This document shows, one piece after another, positions 12,085-25,179 of a stretch of 64,000 nt of DNA. The position numbers and the translations under genes are program-made. The notes beneath the pieces are model-generated. The model saw nothing but the letters and a program-made list of their open reading frames with translations. It did not search any database and was not told the DNA's origin. This DNA comes from Tolypeutes matacus (taxonomy: Eukaryota; Chordata; Mammalia; Cingulata; Chlamyphoridae): contig JAKSZT010020895.1 in the NCBI GenBank assembly GCA_026826555.1, positions 87,436-151,435 of the forward strand, written 5' to 3'. Every line of letters starts with the position of its first letter. Position 1 is the first letter of the stretch.

Positions 12085-12744
12085 TTAGTTAGTCTATAAA
12101 AAAACGGAAAGAAGATAAATGAGCAAGACCTAACACACATATACAGAATGTTGCACCCAAACTCAGTGGGTTATACATTTTTCTCAAGTGCTCATGGATT
12201 TTTATCCAGGATAGACCACATGTTAGGTCACAATGCAGTTCTAAATAAATATAAAAAGAATGAAATTATACAAAACACCCTTTCAGATCATAATGGAATG
12301 AAAGTGGAAATTAATAAAAGAAGGAAAAGAGGTAAAAAAAAAATCACAAATCTGTGGAGGATGAACAACACACTCCTAAATCATCAATGGTTCAGAAAAG
12401 AAATTGTAAGTGAAATTAGTAAATATATTGAGATGAATGAAAATGAGAACAAAACTTATCAAACCTTATGAGTTACAATAAAGGCAGTACTGAGATGGAA
12501 ATTTATAGTCCTAAATGCCTACATTAAAAAAGAAAAAAAGAGATAAAATAAGAGATCAAACTAAACAATTGGAGAAACTAGAGAAAGAAAAGCAAACAAC
12601 TCCTAAAGAAAGCAGAAGGAAAGAAATAATAATGATTCGAGCAGAAATAAATGAAACAAGAACAAAAATAACAATAGACAAAATTTAAAATAAAAGTTGG
12701 TTCTTTGAGAAGATCACTAAAATTGACAAACTCTTAGCTAAGCT

Positions 12745-12775
<31 letters not shown>

Positions 12776-15525
12776 ACACACAAATAAATAAAGTCAGAAA
12801 TGAAAAAGGGAAGTTACAATGGACCCACAGAAATAAAAACGATCATCAGAGTCTATTATGAGAATCTGTATGCCAACAAACTAGCCAACCTAGATGAAAT
12901 GGACAAATTCCTAGAAATGCACAACCAACCTACACTGATATTACAAGAAATACAAAAACTTAATAAATCAATTACATTTAAAGAGATGGAATCAATCATC
13001 AAAAATCTCCCAACAAATGAAATCCAGAATGAGATGACTTCACAGGTGAATTCTACCAAGAATTTTGAGGGGAATTAACACTAATTCTCTTTAAACTCTT
13101 CTAAAAAATTGAAAAGGAGGAAAAATTACCCAACAATTTTATGAAGCCTTCATCACCCTAATACCAAAGGCAGATAAAGATACTAAAGAAAAGAAAATTA
13201 CAAACCAATCTCTCTAATGACAATACATACAAAAATTCTCAACAAAATATTTGAAAATAGGTTCCAAAAGTATATGAAAAGATGTATATCATGACCAAGT
13301 GAGATTCATTCCTGGTATGCAAAAGTGGTTCAACATAAGAAAATAAGTTAACATAATATACTACATATAAAAAAATTGAAGGAAAAAAACAAGAACACAT
13401 GATCACCACGAACAATGCAGAAAAGGCATTTGACAAAAATCCAGCAACAATTCTAGATAAAAACACTTCAAAAGATAGGAAAATTCCTCAATATGCTAAA
13501 GGGCATATATGAAAAATCTACAGCCAACATCATGCTCAATGGAGAGAGATCGAAAGATTTCCCTCTACCATCAGGAACAAGGCATGAATGCCCACTGTCA
13601 CCATTGTTATTCAACATTGTACTAGAAGTTCTAGCTTGAACCATTAAATGGTGGGGAAAAGGCATCCAAATAGGAAATGAGTAAATAAAACTGTCACTAT
13701 TTGCAGATGTCAGGATCCTATATTTAGAAATTCTGAAATGTCTATGACAAAGGTACTTGAGCTAATAAGTGAGTTCAACAAAGTGGTAGGATACAAAATC
13801 AATATGCAAATATCGTATTGTTTCTGTAAACTAGTCCTGAATGAACTGAGGAGGAAATCAAGGAAAGAATTCCATTTATAATAAAAACAAAAAGGCTCAA
13901 ATAATTAGGAATCATTTTATCCAAAGAAGTATAGGATCTATATGTAAAAAACTAATTATATCCTAAAAGAAATCAATGAAGACTTAAATAAATGGAAAGA
14001 CATTCCATGTTCATGGATTGGAATTCTAAATGTCATGAGGATATCAATACCACCCACACTAATTATAAATTCAATGCAATATCAATGAAAATTTAAACAG
14101 CTTTTTAAAAAAGAAGTAGAAAAGGCAATTACCAAATTCATTTGGAAGGGAAAGTGCAACTGAATAGCCTAACACAATGGAAGAAAGTATTTGGAAATCA
14201 CATATCTGATAATTTAATATTCATGATAAATAAAGAGATACTACAGATCAACAATAAAAAGACAAATGACAAGATTAAAAAATGGACAAAAGACATGAAT
14301 ATATATTTGTCTAAAGAAGAAATACAAATGGCCAAAAAAGCACATGAAAAAAATGTTCAGGATCACTAGGGATTAGGGAAATCCAAATCAAAGCTACCAT
14401 GAGATATCATTTCACACCTATGTAAATAGCCACTATTAAAAATACAGAGAACTACAAGTATTGAAGAGGATGCAATGAGATTGGAACACTTATTAACTGT
14501 TGGTGGGAATGTAGAATGGCACAACCACTGTGGAGGATTGTTTGACATTTCCTAAAGACGTTGAATATAGATTTGTGTAAGCTCATGGAGTTGAAACTTG
14601 AATATGGGTCACCAGAAAATAGAATGATGTTAGAAAATGGAAAGCTGAAGGTTAACTTGAGCAGAATTGGTAAAAAGTTTATGCATTAATCTTTGGAAAT
14701 GATTAGGTGAAAGCACAACATAAAGTCTGTAAATAGCAGTATTATTATATGAATATGACAGTGTTTTAAAGGGAAAATTTAATCTTAGTTGATGTATATT
14801 ACTAAAAAGAAAGCTAAAAAATGTAACATGGGAATGTACATCAAAGTAATATTGTTTGTGAAATATGAATATGGGTTAAACTGAATATATAAGATTGGTT
14901 TTTTTGAACATTACAAGTTGTTAATTTCAGACCAAAACAACAACAACAACAACAAACCATTTTGCTAAATGAAAGACACCAGCCACAAAGTATTACTTAC
15001 TGCATGATTCTGTTTATATAAAATATTAATATACATCAATTTATAAAGATGAAATTAGATTAGTGTCTATGTAAGGCTGGGGAAGGATAGAGGGGTTGAG
15101 AGGTGACTCCTGATAGGTTTGGGGTTTTCCTTTTTGGAGTAATGAAACTGTTCTAAAATGTTTCATGGGGATGAGTGCACAACATTGTGATTATACCAAA
15201 GCCATTGATTATACAGTTTTAATAGATCATATGGTATGTGAATATACCACAATAAAACTACTTAAAAGTAAATAAACAAATATGTAAGAGTAACCAGAAA
15301 AAGCAGCTATGTACCTTAGGGAAAACAGAGAAAGTGAGAGGTGTAGTGTTACTTCTGTTGTTTTATTGTCTGTTTTTTCTTTAATATTATTATTATTGAA
15401 ATAATGAAAATGCTGTAATAATGATTGAAGTGATGAATTCTGCTACTATATAAAATACCATTGATTGCACAAACTGGATGGATTTTTTGCATTATGAATA
15501 TGTATCAATAGAATTTATTTGTTAA
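12085..15525 (+). mobile_element. L1 remnant: ORF2 with internal deletion, then full 3' UTR
   Basis: The copy starts inside the endonuclease domain of ORF2 (FSRIDHMLG-like motif near 12195-12230). It runs through the linker and reverse transcriptase with many stops. Recognisable pieces are LYANKLANLDEMDKFLE (12870), an AEKAFDK remnant of motif A (13420), and FADV where the catalytic FADD is expected (13700-13711). ORF2 then jumps at about 14152-14170 from the FIWKGK motif straight to a TQWKKVFGNHISDN block, which lies several hundred codons later in intact L1 ORF2. The 3' UTR occupies about 14560-15525. The copy is dead. A (GA)n tract sits at 12751-12775 and a (CAA)n tract at about 14938-14956. 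Confidence 0.85.
12751..12775. repeat. (GA)n microsatellite
   Basis: A pure run of AG dinucleotides inside the L1 ORF2 remnant. It is a small expansion of the lysine- and arginine-coding stretch. Confidence 0.95.
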
Positions 15526-16082
15526 AAAGATGTAATTGCTTTGATATACATAACAAAAATATCATCTTCAAATAAAATAACAAAAAGTGTTTAAAAATAT
15601 CATTGTTAGGTCTATTGACAAGAAAGCTATAGGAGAGCAAACACTCCCCACTTAAGCGGAAGAAGCACTCAGAGAGGAGAAGAACAACAACAAAAAAGAA
15701 TAAAAGGGAACGTTCACAGTGAAGATGAGAATGTAGAGGATTCTGCTTATTGAACTGAGGTACAAAAGGTCCAATGAAAGAAGATGTGGAGAGATCAAAT
15801 GTAAGGTAATAAAGGGGGTTGTTTAAAGCTATAGCAGATTTAAAATATAAACTTAAAATATCCTTATAAAAACAAAACAAAAACAAAAACAAAAGCAGCT
15901 AGAAATCCATAGTTGGAGGCTTTTCAAATCCTAGAAACTCACAAAAGTCTTTGGTTTACTACTGGATTTTTGAAATGCATAATCTACTTTAATGTGAGCT
16001 CTGAAGACAGATTTAATTTTATATTTTTAGAGATTCCTAAAATAATAATTGACACATAATGAGGAGTCAAAAACTATTAGTG
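15526..16082. other. Unique sequence, nothing recognised
   Basis: The minus-strand open frame at 15515-15892 is rich in Phe and Leu because the plus strand is A-rich. I see no gene family in it. Confidence 0.5.
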
Positions 16083-16466
16083 TTGTCTCTCTCTCTAAGC
16101 CAAACTCAGTATATGATTGCATTACCTTCCCCCCAACGTGGGACATGACTCCCGGGGATGAGCCTCCCTGGCAACGAGGGATTAATACCAAGTGCCAACT
16201 GGCAACACAACTAGAAAAAGACCTTGAATAAAAGGGGGAAATGGTAAAGACAAATGAGTTCAAGTGGCTAAGAGACTTCAAAGAGAGTCGGAAGGTCATC
16301 CCAGAGGTAACTCTTACGCACACCTCATTAGGAGCTCATAGAACATCTAAGTGCCTATCACCCCACTCAGTGGGGTTCCTGAGAGCTCCGGAGACACCCT
16401 GGTCTTATATAAGGGGGGATAGCCCCAGAGACTGATGCCTTATCAGTGGGTTCTATTTTGTAATTT
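16083..16466 (+). mobile_element. R1 retroposon copy, both ends truncated
   Basis: This is homologous to the middle of the 33168-34907 element in opposite orientation. Shared blocks include 'gacatgactcccggggatga', 'gcctccctggcaacgaggga' and 'agagacttcaaagagagtcg'. It starts at 'tctctctaagccaaactc' and stops at 'aatttgtgctcc'. The 3' half of R1, including the L1-like tail, is absent, which is unusual for an element copied from its 3' end. Confidence 0.85.
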
Positions 16467-18319
16467 GTGCTCCTATTTACCTTTAATTGAGGTCTGATTC
16501 TTTCTTTGGTTCTTTAGTGAGGGTCGTCTTTTAGAAGTAATACTTCTTCTTCAGCACCTTTAGAGCTGGGAAACTTTAGCTTTGCATCTCAGGTGTCATG
16601 GGGACATTTAAAGTTCTAAGGAGCTGTTATGTTATATACAAAGAATAAAGCATTTTTTAATTTAGAAATAACAATTAAAGCCCGGGGTAAATGTAACTTG
16701 TGCAAGAGTTTACAATCTAGGTTGTAATTTTATGATTATTTTAAATGAAGCTGTTTCTAGAGAAAAAAAAATGACAATTTTTACTGAGGTCATTAACCAC
16801 AAGCCATGGCAAATGTTTTAATATGTCTTACTTCTACACATTACCAGTGTTATGTTAATCAAACATCAGAACATAACTTATTGACTTGGCTTGCTTGTCT
16901 TTAAAAGTTCCTTTTTGTTAAAATCTGCATGCTTTTTAGAAAAGCATCAGAGCAAAATATGTAACTGACAAGTAAATTTGGTGTTCATAACATGTAATAT
17001 TCTTCTAAGAATAAAACTCTAACCAACAATATCATACTATAGCTCATTATTAAGCAGTTCAGTGCATATTAGAGACAGTGAGAATACTAGCAAGCTTTTA
17101 AGAATTTTATGTACTCTCTAAAAGTATAAATCACTATAAATAACGTTTTACTTATACAGATTTAACCAACAGAAAATTAGAAAATTTCTTCAATTTTATA
17201 ACACTTCCCAAACACTCCTCATGCAATAATAATATATTAAATGAAACTAACTAAAATTTAAAGTTCTTGAAAATATTTTACTTCAGATTTAGAAATGAAC
17301 AGCTTCCACACTGTTCATTGTAAGCTACAGAGTATTCATCAATACAATGCTGGTAATTTGAGGAAATGTACACACTTCAATTTTTCCTTTATTGTTTTTC
17401 CTTTAGAAAGATAATGTTTACCAAAATGAAACTTAAGCAGTACAGAAAAAACTACTTTCCCAGTAAATTTAGGAAAACTCAAGATTCCTAACAGAATCAA
17501 AATTACATTCCCACTACCACCACCTTAATATAACCACATGTTTATTGGAACAGTAATATCCACAACTTAGTGTGTATTTACTTACAACCTTGAAGGTTAA
17601 TCTTCAAAAAAAAGCACTTCAGCTTGGTAAATGTTACACAGATCTCTGCAAGTGCTAAGTGTCTGAAATAGGCAGCTAATACTGGATTTAATATTACTTT
17701 ATAAATAATTGTTTCCTAAGCAGTAAACATAAATCTAAACATTTACAAAACTCCTGTGAAATGAATGTGATTTATTACAGGGATGGCATCAATTTTGATC
17801 TTACATTAGCCCATATAAAGTTGCTCTCTGTCTGTTAATAGTGTGATTGGTATTCAATATTTCAGAAAGTAGATATTTTATCACCTCACATTTTATAAGG
17901 TAAAAGAACAAATTCTTGCAACAGTTTGAAATTAAGGATATCCTTAAGGGTTTGATTTAGATCATTAAAAATCATCAGGTTTGAATTATGTTTAAACAGG
18001 CCTCTATTTAACAAAGTGACAAAGTAAAATAGTAAGGAACAATACTTAATTCTAGAATAGTAAATTGTTTGTTGTTCTTAAACCACTAAGGATATGATAA
18101 GATTAACATGGATTACACAAAGATATTACAATAATATGCAAACTTTTATTATTTAGAAAAAAATCTTCTATAACCTTTCTCTAAGAAAAGACTAATAATT
18201 TAAGAAAACTTGTTTACTTTAACAGAGATAAAATTGAATTTTAGCTTTGTATCAGTATACAATATGATGAATAAATTTATCATTCTTAGTATTGATCACA
18301 ACAGAATTTGTTTCACAAT
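16467..18319. other. AT-rich sequence, nothing recognised
   Basis: Two long AT-rich kilobases with no gene signature. Many short tracts resemble a long antisense 3' UTR, but I cannot link it to a gene. Confidence 0.5.
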
Positions 18320-18437
18320 GTTTCTATGATTTTTTTTTTATTTTTAGGAGGTACTGGGGATTGAACCTGGTACCTTGTACATGTGAAACAGGTGCACAAC
18401 CACTGAACTACATGCAGTCCCCAGTTTCTATGATTTT
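18320..18437 (-). mobile_element. tRNA-derived SINE (DAS-related) with target-site duplication
   Basis: The body (about 18334-18423) is almost only the tRNA-like part. On the minus strand it shows an A box (TAGTTCAGTGGTTG) and a B box (GGTTCAATCCC), then a short A-rich tail. The flanks repeat GTTTCTATGATTTT at 18320-18333 and 18424-18437. It is a different type from the longer SINE at 5051-5220. Confidence 0.88.
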
Positions 18438-18465
18438 GTGCCCTAAAATTTCTGCTTTCATTCTG

Positions 18466-18470
18466 AAAAA

Positions 18471-18517
<47 letters not shown>

Positions 18518-18519
18518 AA
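18466..18519. repeat. (AAAT)n microsatellite
   Basis: About thirteen uninterrupted AAAT/AATA units just right of the SINE, with no SINE body attached. Confidence 0.95.
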
Positions 18520-19814
18520 CACAGTTATTTCACCTTCAGGAAAAATTACCTCTTTAAATAAGCTTATTAATCTATAGTTAGCATTGATTAAAACAATATT
18601 TACTTCCACATTCCTTCTACAACCGTCTATATCCATTGAAGTTGAGACCTATGTATTTTTGCCTCTCATTCTGTGAGAAAGACATTTATCATAGGGCAAA
18701 ACCACATTTCTTCAACAAGTATATCAAATTTTAATCAGCATTGGCTAAAACATAATTCACTTTCACAAATTTAAAATTTCCAAAATTACTCAGGTCTCAT
18801 AACATATATTTCTACCTATCATTATGTGAAAATCTAGGTATTTCACTTTAATACAAAAGTACATTCTTTTCTTTAACAAAGCAAAACCTGCAGACTTTAT
18901 ATTCCTACATAACTGAAATTATCAGTATGATCTTTGAACTGTCTTCACACATTTTATTTTTTTTATAAAAGCATTTGGGAAAATAATAATTTCATTAAAC
19001 ACAAACATATTCTTCATTATCTTAAAGATCCAGTGGACACAATACTAACTTATTTTATTAATACCCATATCAACCTAGGGAGATGATACACAAGAAAAAC
19101 AAAATTGAAATATTGATAGTTCATGGGAAAAAATGTAAGTTTTTTTCCTCCATAGGAGGTTAAAAAATTTTTTTTTATTCCATAATATCTTAAAATTATA
19201 AATAACCTTGAAAGCAAACTGATTATTAGGCTCTGGTGAATATACAATTGTTTAATTTGTTTAATGTATAGTCTTAAAAGTTTTTTTGCCCTAGCTTTCA
19301 GGATATTTTCCTCTACTTACTGAAATTGGCATTTAGATTTTTTCAATTATGCACATCACAAGGCTGAAAAAATTCTAAATTTGGGGATTAGAGGACAAAC
19401 TATGCAAGACAAGATTTATGCTGTATTATTGTCTCTGCCCCCTATTATTCTTAATCTCCAGGCCAAATTAAAAAATTATGAGCTAAATCCACATTTCCCC
19501 ATCTATCTGCACCCAGCATTTCTCTCATAGTTCTTCCAACCACTTTGTCTTTTACAAGGTTAAAGAGATTTTTTGGATTAAGTCAAGAATAGGAGAAGGC
19601 TCTGAGGACATGGATAGGTAAGACAGAAAGAAGGAATCTAGGAAAATTTTAGGTTTTACTTTTATTTTGTATATTCACATTTTCACCTGACTTTCCCTAC
19701 AAGTCCTGTAAAATTAATTGGCCAAGGTCTGAGTATTTTACTTTTATAAACCTACAAAATGCACAAGATTATTTTTTTCTAAGGTGGAACTCCAGGAGTA
19801 CTCATATATATCAT
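18520..19814. other. AT-rich sequence, nothing recognised
   Basis: No gene, RNA or nameable repeat. Confidence 0.5.
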
Positions 19815-21425
19815 TAATTTAATTTATTTTATTTTTTAAAAGATACTTTGATTACATAAATGGTACATTAAAAATGTAGAGGATTCACATATACTGCACT
19901 CCCTACCACTCCCACACTTTCCCACATTAACAACATCCTTCATTACTGTGGTACACTTGTTACAATTGATGAACACATATTGGAGCAAAATGAAGAAGCA
20001 TAGATTATTGTTTACATTATAGTTTAAACTCTCTCCCATTCAATTTTGTAAGTTATGACAAGGTATATAATGGCCTGTATCTGTCATTGCAACATCATTC
20101 AGGATAATCCCAATGTCCCAAAAATGCCCCCACTTTACACCTATTTTTCCCCTTTCCCTCCTCTCAGAACCTCCAGTGGCAACTGCCTCCACATCAATGA
20201 TAAAAGTTATTTTATTGTTAGAATAACAATGTCTATAGTAGAATAATAGTAGAGATAGTAAGTCTTCTCTAGTCCATCGTTCATTCCCCAATCCTGTGGA
20301 CTTTGGGATGGTGATGCCCACTCTGCTTTAAATTGAGAGGGGGTGTAGATCTCATAGGGAAGATGGATGTTATTATCTTGCTTGTAGTTTTAGACTCTCT
20401 CTGTTCCTTGGGATGGTCGATGTCCATCATCATCTCCTTGTTAGTTGTCCTGTGTGAGTCCAATGAATATGAAATTAGGTGTTGCAACTCTATTTAGATT
20501 CAGAGACCAGCTGACACATGGACAGCCCAAAGATTTAAGTCTCTTGGATGTACACCTATCCACTTTAGTACTAATTATAAAAGGGGCAGAAGATCCCTGT
20601 GTAGGGAAACCACAGCTGAGTCCAACTATGTCAAATTGGGAAGCATAAATATCAAATAAAGGTTCATTGGTAGGGCACAAAACTCCTGAGCTGTCTACCC
20701 TGCTTATAGTGTCTGGATTTTTCCAAAGCCAGCAGGAGTCCTATTTGAGGAAGTATTTACTTTGATAGTCAATGATATCCTACTGAGATGTGCATAAGCA
20801 TAACATCTCAGATGGCCTTCCCAATTCACTTAGAAGTCTCTTAGCCATATGAACTATTTTTTCTTTACCTTTTGGTCAATGTCTTTTCCCAGTTGCATTG
20901 TTAGTTGGTGATTCGTAGTAATCCCTCAGTGCCAGGGAGGCTCATCCCCTGTAGTCATGTCCCATGCTGGAGGAAAGGTAATGCATTTATATGCTGAGTT
21001 TGGCTTAGAGAGAGGCCATATTTGAGCAAAAAAGAGGATCTCAATAAGTAACTCTTATGCACCTATAATACTAAGCTAAGTTTGAATTTCAAAAGTAAAT
21101 GTGCATAAGTAAGTCATCAATATCAAGGACCCATCAATGGCCCATGTTTCTTCACTAGGCACTGCCTCTGTATTCAGGGGATTCTTGCTGTTCAATTAGT
21201 GAATGTGGCAGAACTTTCCAGGACAGGAATTAGATATTCTTTCAATTATTGTTTGAATCTCCACCCACTGTGACAATGTCCCATGAACATTTGAACACAT
21301 TTATATCCCTTATAGTTATGCAACAGTGAACCTTCTCACATGTATCCTTGATCACCGATACCCCAAACTGAAGATCCTCCCCTGTTATAGTTCTAACTAT
21401 TTTGTAATCCAAAACTTCTGCAAAA
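19815..21425 (-). mobile_element. R1 retroposon copy, old, about full length
   Basis: On the minus strand this follows the whole R1 order: a 5' part (20900-21425) with 'aggctcatcccctgtagtca' on plus, a middle part (20250-20900) with 'tccccaatcctgtggacttt', and a 3' part (19835-20220) resembling the L1 3' UTR at 21655-22090. The A-rich tail is at about 19815-19838. It is clearly more diverged than the 33168-34907 copy, so R1 has been active over a long time. Target duplications are not clear. Confidence 0.8.
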
Positions 21426-22699
21426 ATGAAGCCAACAGAATAACCAAATACAATTAATAAGAAAGTAAAATATTAATGATAGTTTTAAAAATAAGTAACA
21501 AAATACAAAAAGTGAAAAAAATTAAAAATAAAAATTTTGAAATAAAAATAAGGAAATATATATTTTGAAAATTTTGACATGTCTTTCATCACTGAAAGAT
21601 TTGTTGTCTTGTATGTACAGTCACATTTTCTTCCATTTATTGCCCTAGTGCCTTATTTTTTTTTTCATTTTTATCTTCAAAGAAATTTTAGGTTACAGAA
21701 AAGTCACGTACAGAATATAATGGATTCCCATATACCCAACATCAACCCCCTTTGCCCCTTTCCCCTATAAATAATAATTTATATGTGTATGGTACATTTG
21801 TTACAATTGATGCACAAATATTGAAACATTGTTACTAACCATGGTCAATGATTTACATTTTGGTTTACATTTTGGTCCATACATGTCTATAAATTTCATG
21901 AAATTTTACTTTACCATTATCTATCATTGCAAGTTCATGTAGTACAGTTCCATCATCCCAAAAATGTCCCATGTTCCATCTATTCTATTCCTCCCTCCCT
22001 CTCCCCTCAGGACACACAGAAACCAACAATCTACAATATTTTGACAACAAGATTCAAATTTACTTGCAACAATATTGAGGACTTGACATACTGTCCTGTC
22101 CTCCCTTATTAAGCACTGCCCATACTGTTGAGAGACTACCACCACTCTTTTGAAGACATGGCAGAACTCCAAGGATGGGAGTTCAACAGCTTTCTGCTCA
22201 TGTTGGTCACTACTCACTGATGCAAACCATTATAAGATGAACACTCACACACTCCCTAAAGGCCTGTCCCAGGTGCAACCTGTCCCACATGTACCCCACA
22301 TCCAAAATCCTAAACCAGTAACACTCCCCTGCCATATTTGTCAAAAGAACATTCTCAACATTGTATTTTTAACCACATATCCACACCCACCCTCCCCACA
22401 CAACCATCCCCACATCCAGCACAGCCCAGTCCAAAAGCATCACTGCACCACTGTCATGACCATCTATTGCACAACTACACACTTCCACCTTACCATAGAT
22501 TTTGCCCATATGGGCATTGGCTCACAACTTTCTTCTCCCTTTCTGTCTCCTGTAAACCTATCTTCAAGACTCTAACTCAGTGAGTCTGCTCAATTTGCTT
22601 AAGTCATATGAGTGAGGTCATGTAATATTTGTCCTTGATTGCTGGGTTTGCTTCACTCAACATAAAGTCTTCAAGATTCATCCACGTTGTCCTGTGTGT

Positions 22700-25118
22700 T
22701 TAAAACACACATTATTCATTGGCAACAATGAATAATGCCACTATGAAAATTGGTGTGCACATATCTGTTCATGTGCCTTATTTCAATTTTTCTGGGTATA
22801 TGCCCAGCAATGGGATTGCTGGATCATATGGCAGTTCTATAACTTCCTCAGGAACCAAGAAACTGTCCTCCACAAGGGCTTTACAATTCTGCATTCACAC
22901 CATCAGTGGATGAAGGTTCACATTCCCACACATCCTCTCCAACACTTATAGTCCTCTATTTTGTTTAAGATCTGCCAGTCTAATGGATGTAAGATGATAT
23001 CTCATTGTGGTTTTGATTTGTATTTCCTTAATAACTAGAGATGTTGAAAATCTTTTCATGTGGTTTTTAGACATTTACATTTCTTCTTTGGAGAAGAGTC
23101 TATTCAAATCACTTGCCCATTTTTAAAAATATGTTGTTTGTCTTTTTATTTTTGAGGCATAGGATTTCTTTATATATGCTGGATAACAGAGCCTTCTCAG
23201 ATATATGGTTACCAAATATTTTCTCCCATTGAATAGGCTGCTTTTTCACTTTCTTGACAAACTCCTTTGAGGTGCAAAATTTTTTAATTTTATGGAGGTT
23301 TTTATCAGGAAAGTGTGCTGCATTTTGATGAGTGCTTTTTTTTGTGTCTATAGATATGATAATATGATTTTTTTCTTTCAATCTGTTTATTTGGTGTATT
23401 ATATTGATTTTCTTACATTGAACCATCATGCATAGCAGGGATAAAACCCACTTGGTCATGATGTATAATTCATTTGATGTGTTGTTGAATAAGATTAGCA
23501 ATTATTTTGTTGGTGATTTTAACATCTAGGTACATTAGAGAGATTGGTGTATAGTTTTCCTTTCTTGTGGGGTCTTTGGCTTTGGTATTAAGGTGATGTT
23601 GGTATCATAGAATGTGTTGGGCAATTGTCCATCCACTCCTATTTTCTGGAAGAATTTAAGCAGGATTGGTCTTAGTTCTTTCAGGACTGTTTAGTAGACT
23701 TCATCTGTGAAGATATCTAGTCCTGGACACATCTTAGTTGGGTTTGTTTTTGATGAATAATTCTATCTTATTACTTGTGATTTGTCTGTTGAGTTCATCA
23801 ACTTCTCTTGTCAATGTTGGCTGCTTGTGTATTTCTAGGAATTTTTACAATTAATCATATTTTTCTTTCTTGTTGGCATACAATTTTTCAAAGTATCCTC
23901 CTATGATACTCTATCAATGATAATATCCCCCTCCTCATTTCTTATTTTAAGTATTTGCATCTCCTCTCTTTTCTTCTTTGTTAGTCTAGCTAAGGGTTTG
24001 TCAATTTTATTAATCTTCTCAAAAACCAGCTTTTGCTTTTGTTTATTTTTTTCTAATGCTTTTTAACTTCAATTTCACTCAGCTCTGCTCTAATCTTTGT
24101 TATATCTTTCTTTCCACTTCTTTCTGGTTAGTTTGTTGTTCTTTTTCTAATTCTTCCAAGTGTGCTGTTAATTTCTTTGATTTTAGATCTTTCTTCTTAT
24201 TTAATGTAAGCATTGAGGGCTATGAGTTTCCATCTCAGCACTGCTTTTCCTGCATCCCATAGCTTTTTATATGCTGTGTTGTCATTTTCATTTGATTTAA
24301 GGTAGTTACTGATTTCTTTTGCAATTTCCTCCTTGACCCACTGATTGTCTAAGAGTGTGTTGTTTAACTTCCATATCTTTGTGCCTAATCTTCCTCCCTG
24401 ACCCTTACTGGTTTCCAGTTTTATTCCATTGTGTTCAGAGTAATTAGTTTGTATAATTTCAATTTTTCTGAATTTATTGAGAGTTGTTCTGTGACCTAGC
24501 ATTTAGTCTCTCCTGGAGAACCATCCATTTGCACTCAAGAAGAATGTACATCCATCTGTATTTCAATGTAATGTTCTGTATATGTCTATTAGGTACTGAT
24601 CACCTAATGCATTATTGAAGGTCTCTGTTTCTTTATTGATTCTTTGTCAAGATGTTCTGTCTAATGATGATAATGGTGTATTAAATTCCCCACTGTTATT
24701 GTACATACACCTATTTCTCCACTTAGTTTTTCCAATGTTTGCCTCACATATTTTGAGGCACACTGATTAAGTGCATAAATGTTTGTGATCACTTTTTCTT
24801 CTGGATGGATTACCCTTTTTATTAATATAAAATTTTTTCTTTGTCTCTCACAATATTTTTGCATTTAAATTCTATTTTGTCTGATATTAGTATAGCTAGT
24901 CCTGCACTTTTATGATTATTGTTTGCATCTAAAATTGTTTTCCAACTATTTTCTTACAGTCTTCTTGCATCCCTAGGTCTAAGGTTAGTTTCTTGTATAC
25001 AGCAAATAGATGGGTCATCTTTCCTTATTGATTCTGCCCATCTGGGTCTCTTGACTGGTAAGTTTAATCCATTAATATTCAATGTTATCACTGTGAAGGA
25101 ACTACTTACATTAGCCAT
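22700..25118 (-). pseudogene. L1 ORF2 pseudogene (endonuclease and reverse transcriptase)
   Basis: The ORF begins at 25118 and quickly gives the endonuclease motifs TLNINGLN and CCIQET of the APE-type nuclease, which in an intact L1 nicks target DNA. The end of that domain (MLGHRTTLNK, SEHNG) lies at 24502-24400. The reverse transcriptase follows with INKIDKPLARL near 24010 and a motif A remnant IISIDTKK near 23370. The frame then jumps at about 23295 to HKIKKFCTSKEF and QWEKIFGNHIS, which belong to the C-terminal region. The YADD motif and thumb are missing. It has several stops and frameshifts, so it is dead. Confidence 0.85.
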
Positions 25119-25179
25119 ATTTTCTTTAGGTTTATGAATGCCAGGTGTTATTTTTATGTCTCTTCTCATATTTAGTTAT

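Noticed and set aside
22150..22583. 141-codon and 81-codon His/Pro-rich open frames
   Set aside because: They lie antisense in the L1 3' UTR, whose CA- and CCA-rich wording gives His and Pro codons.
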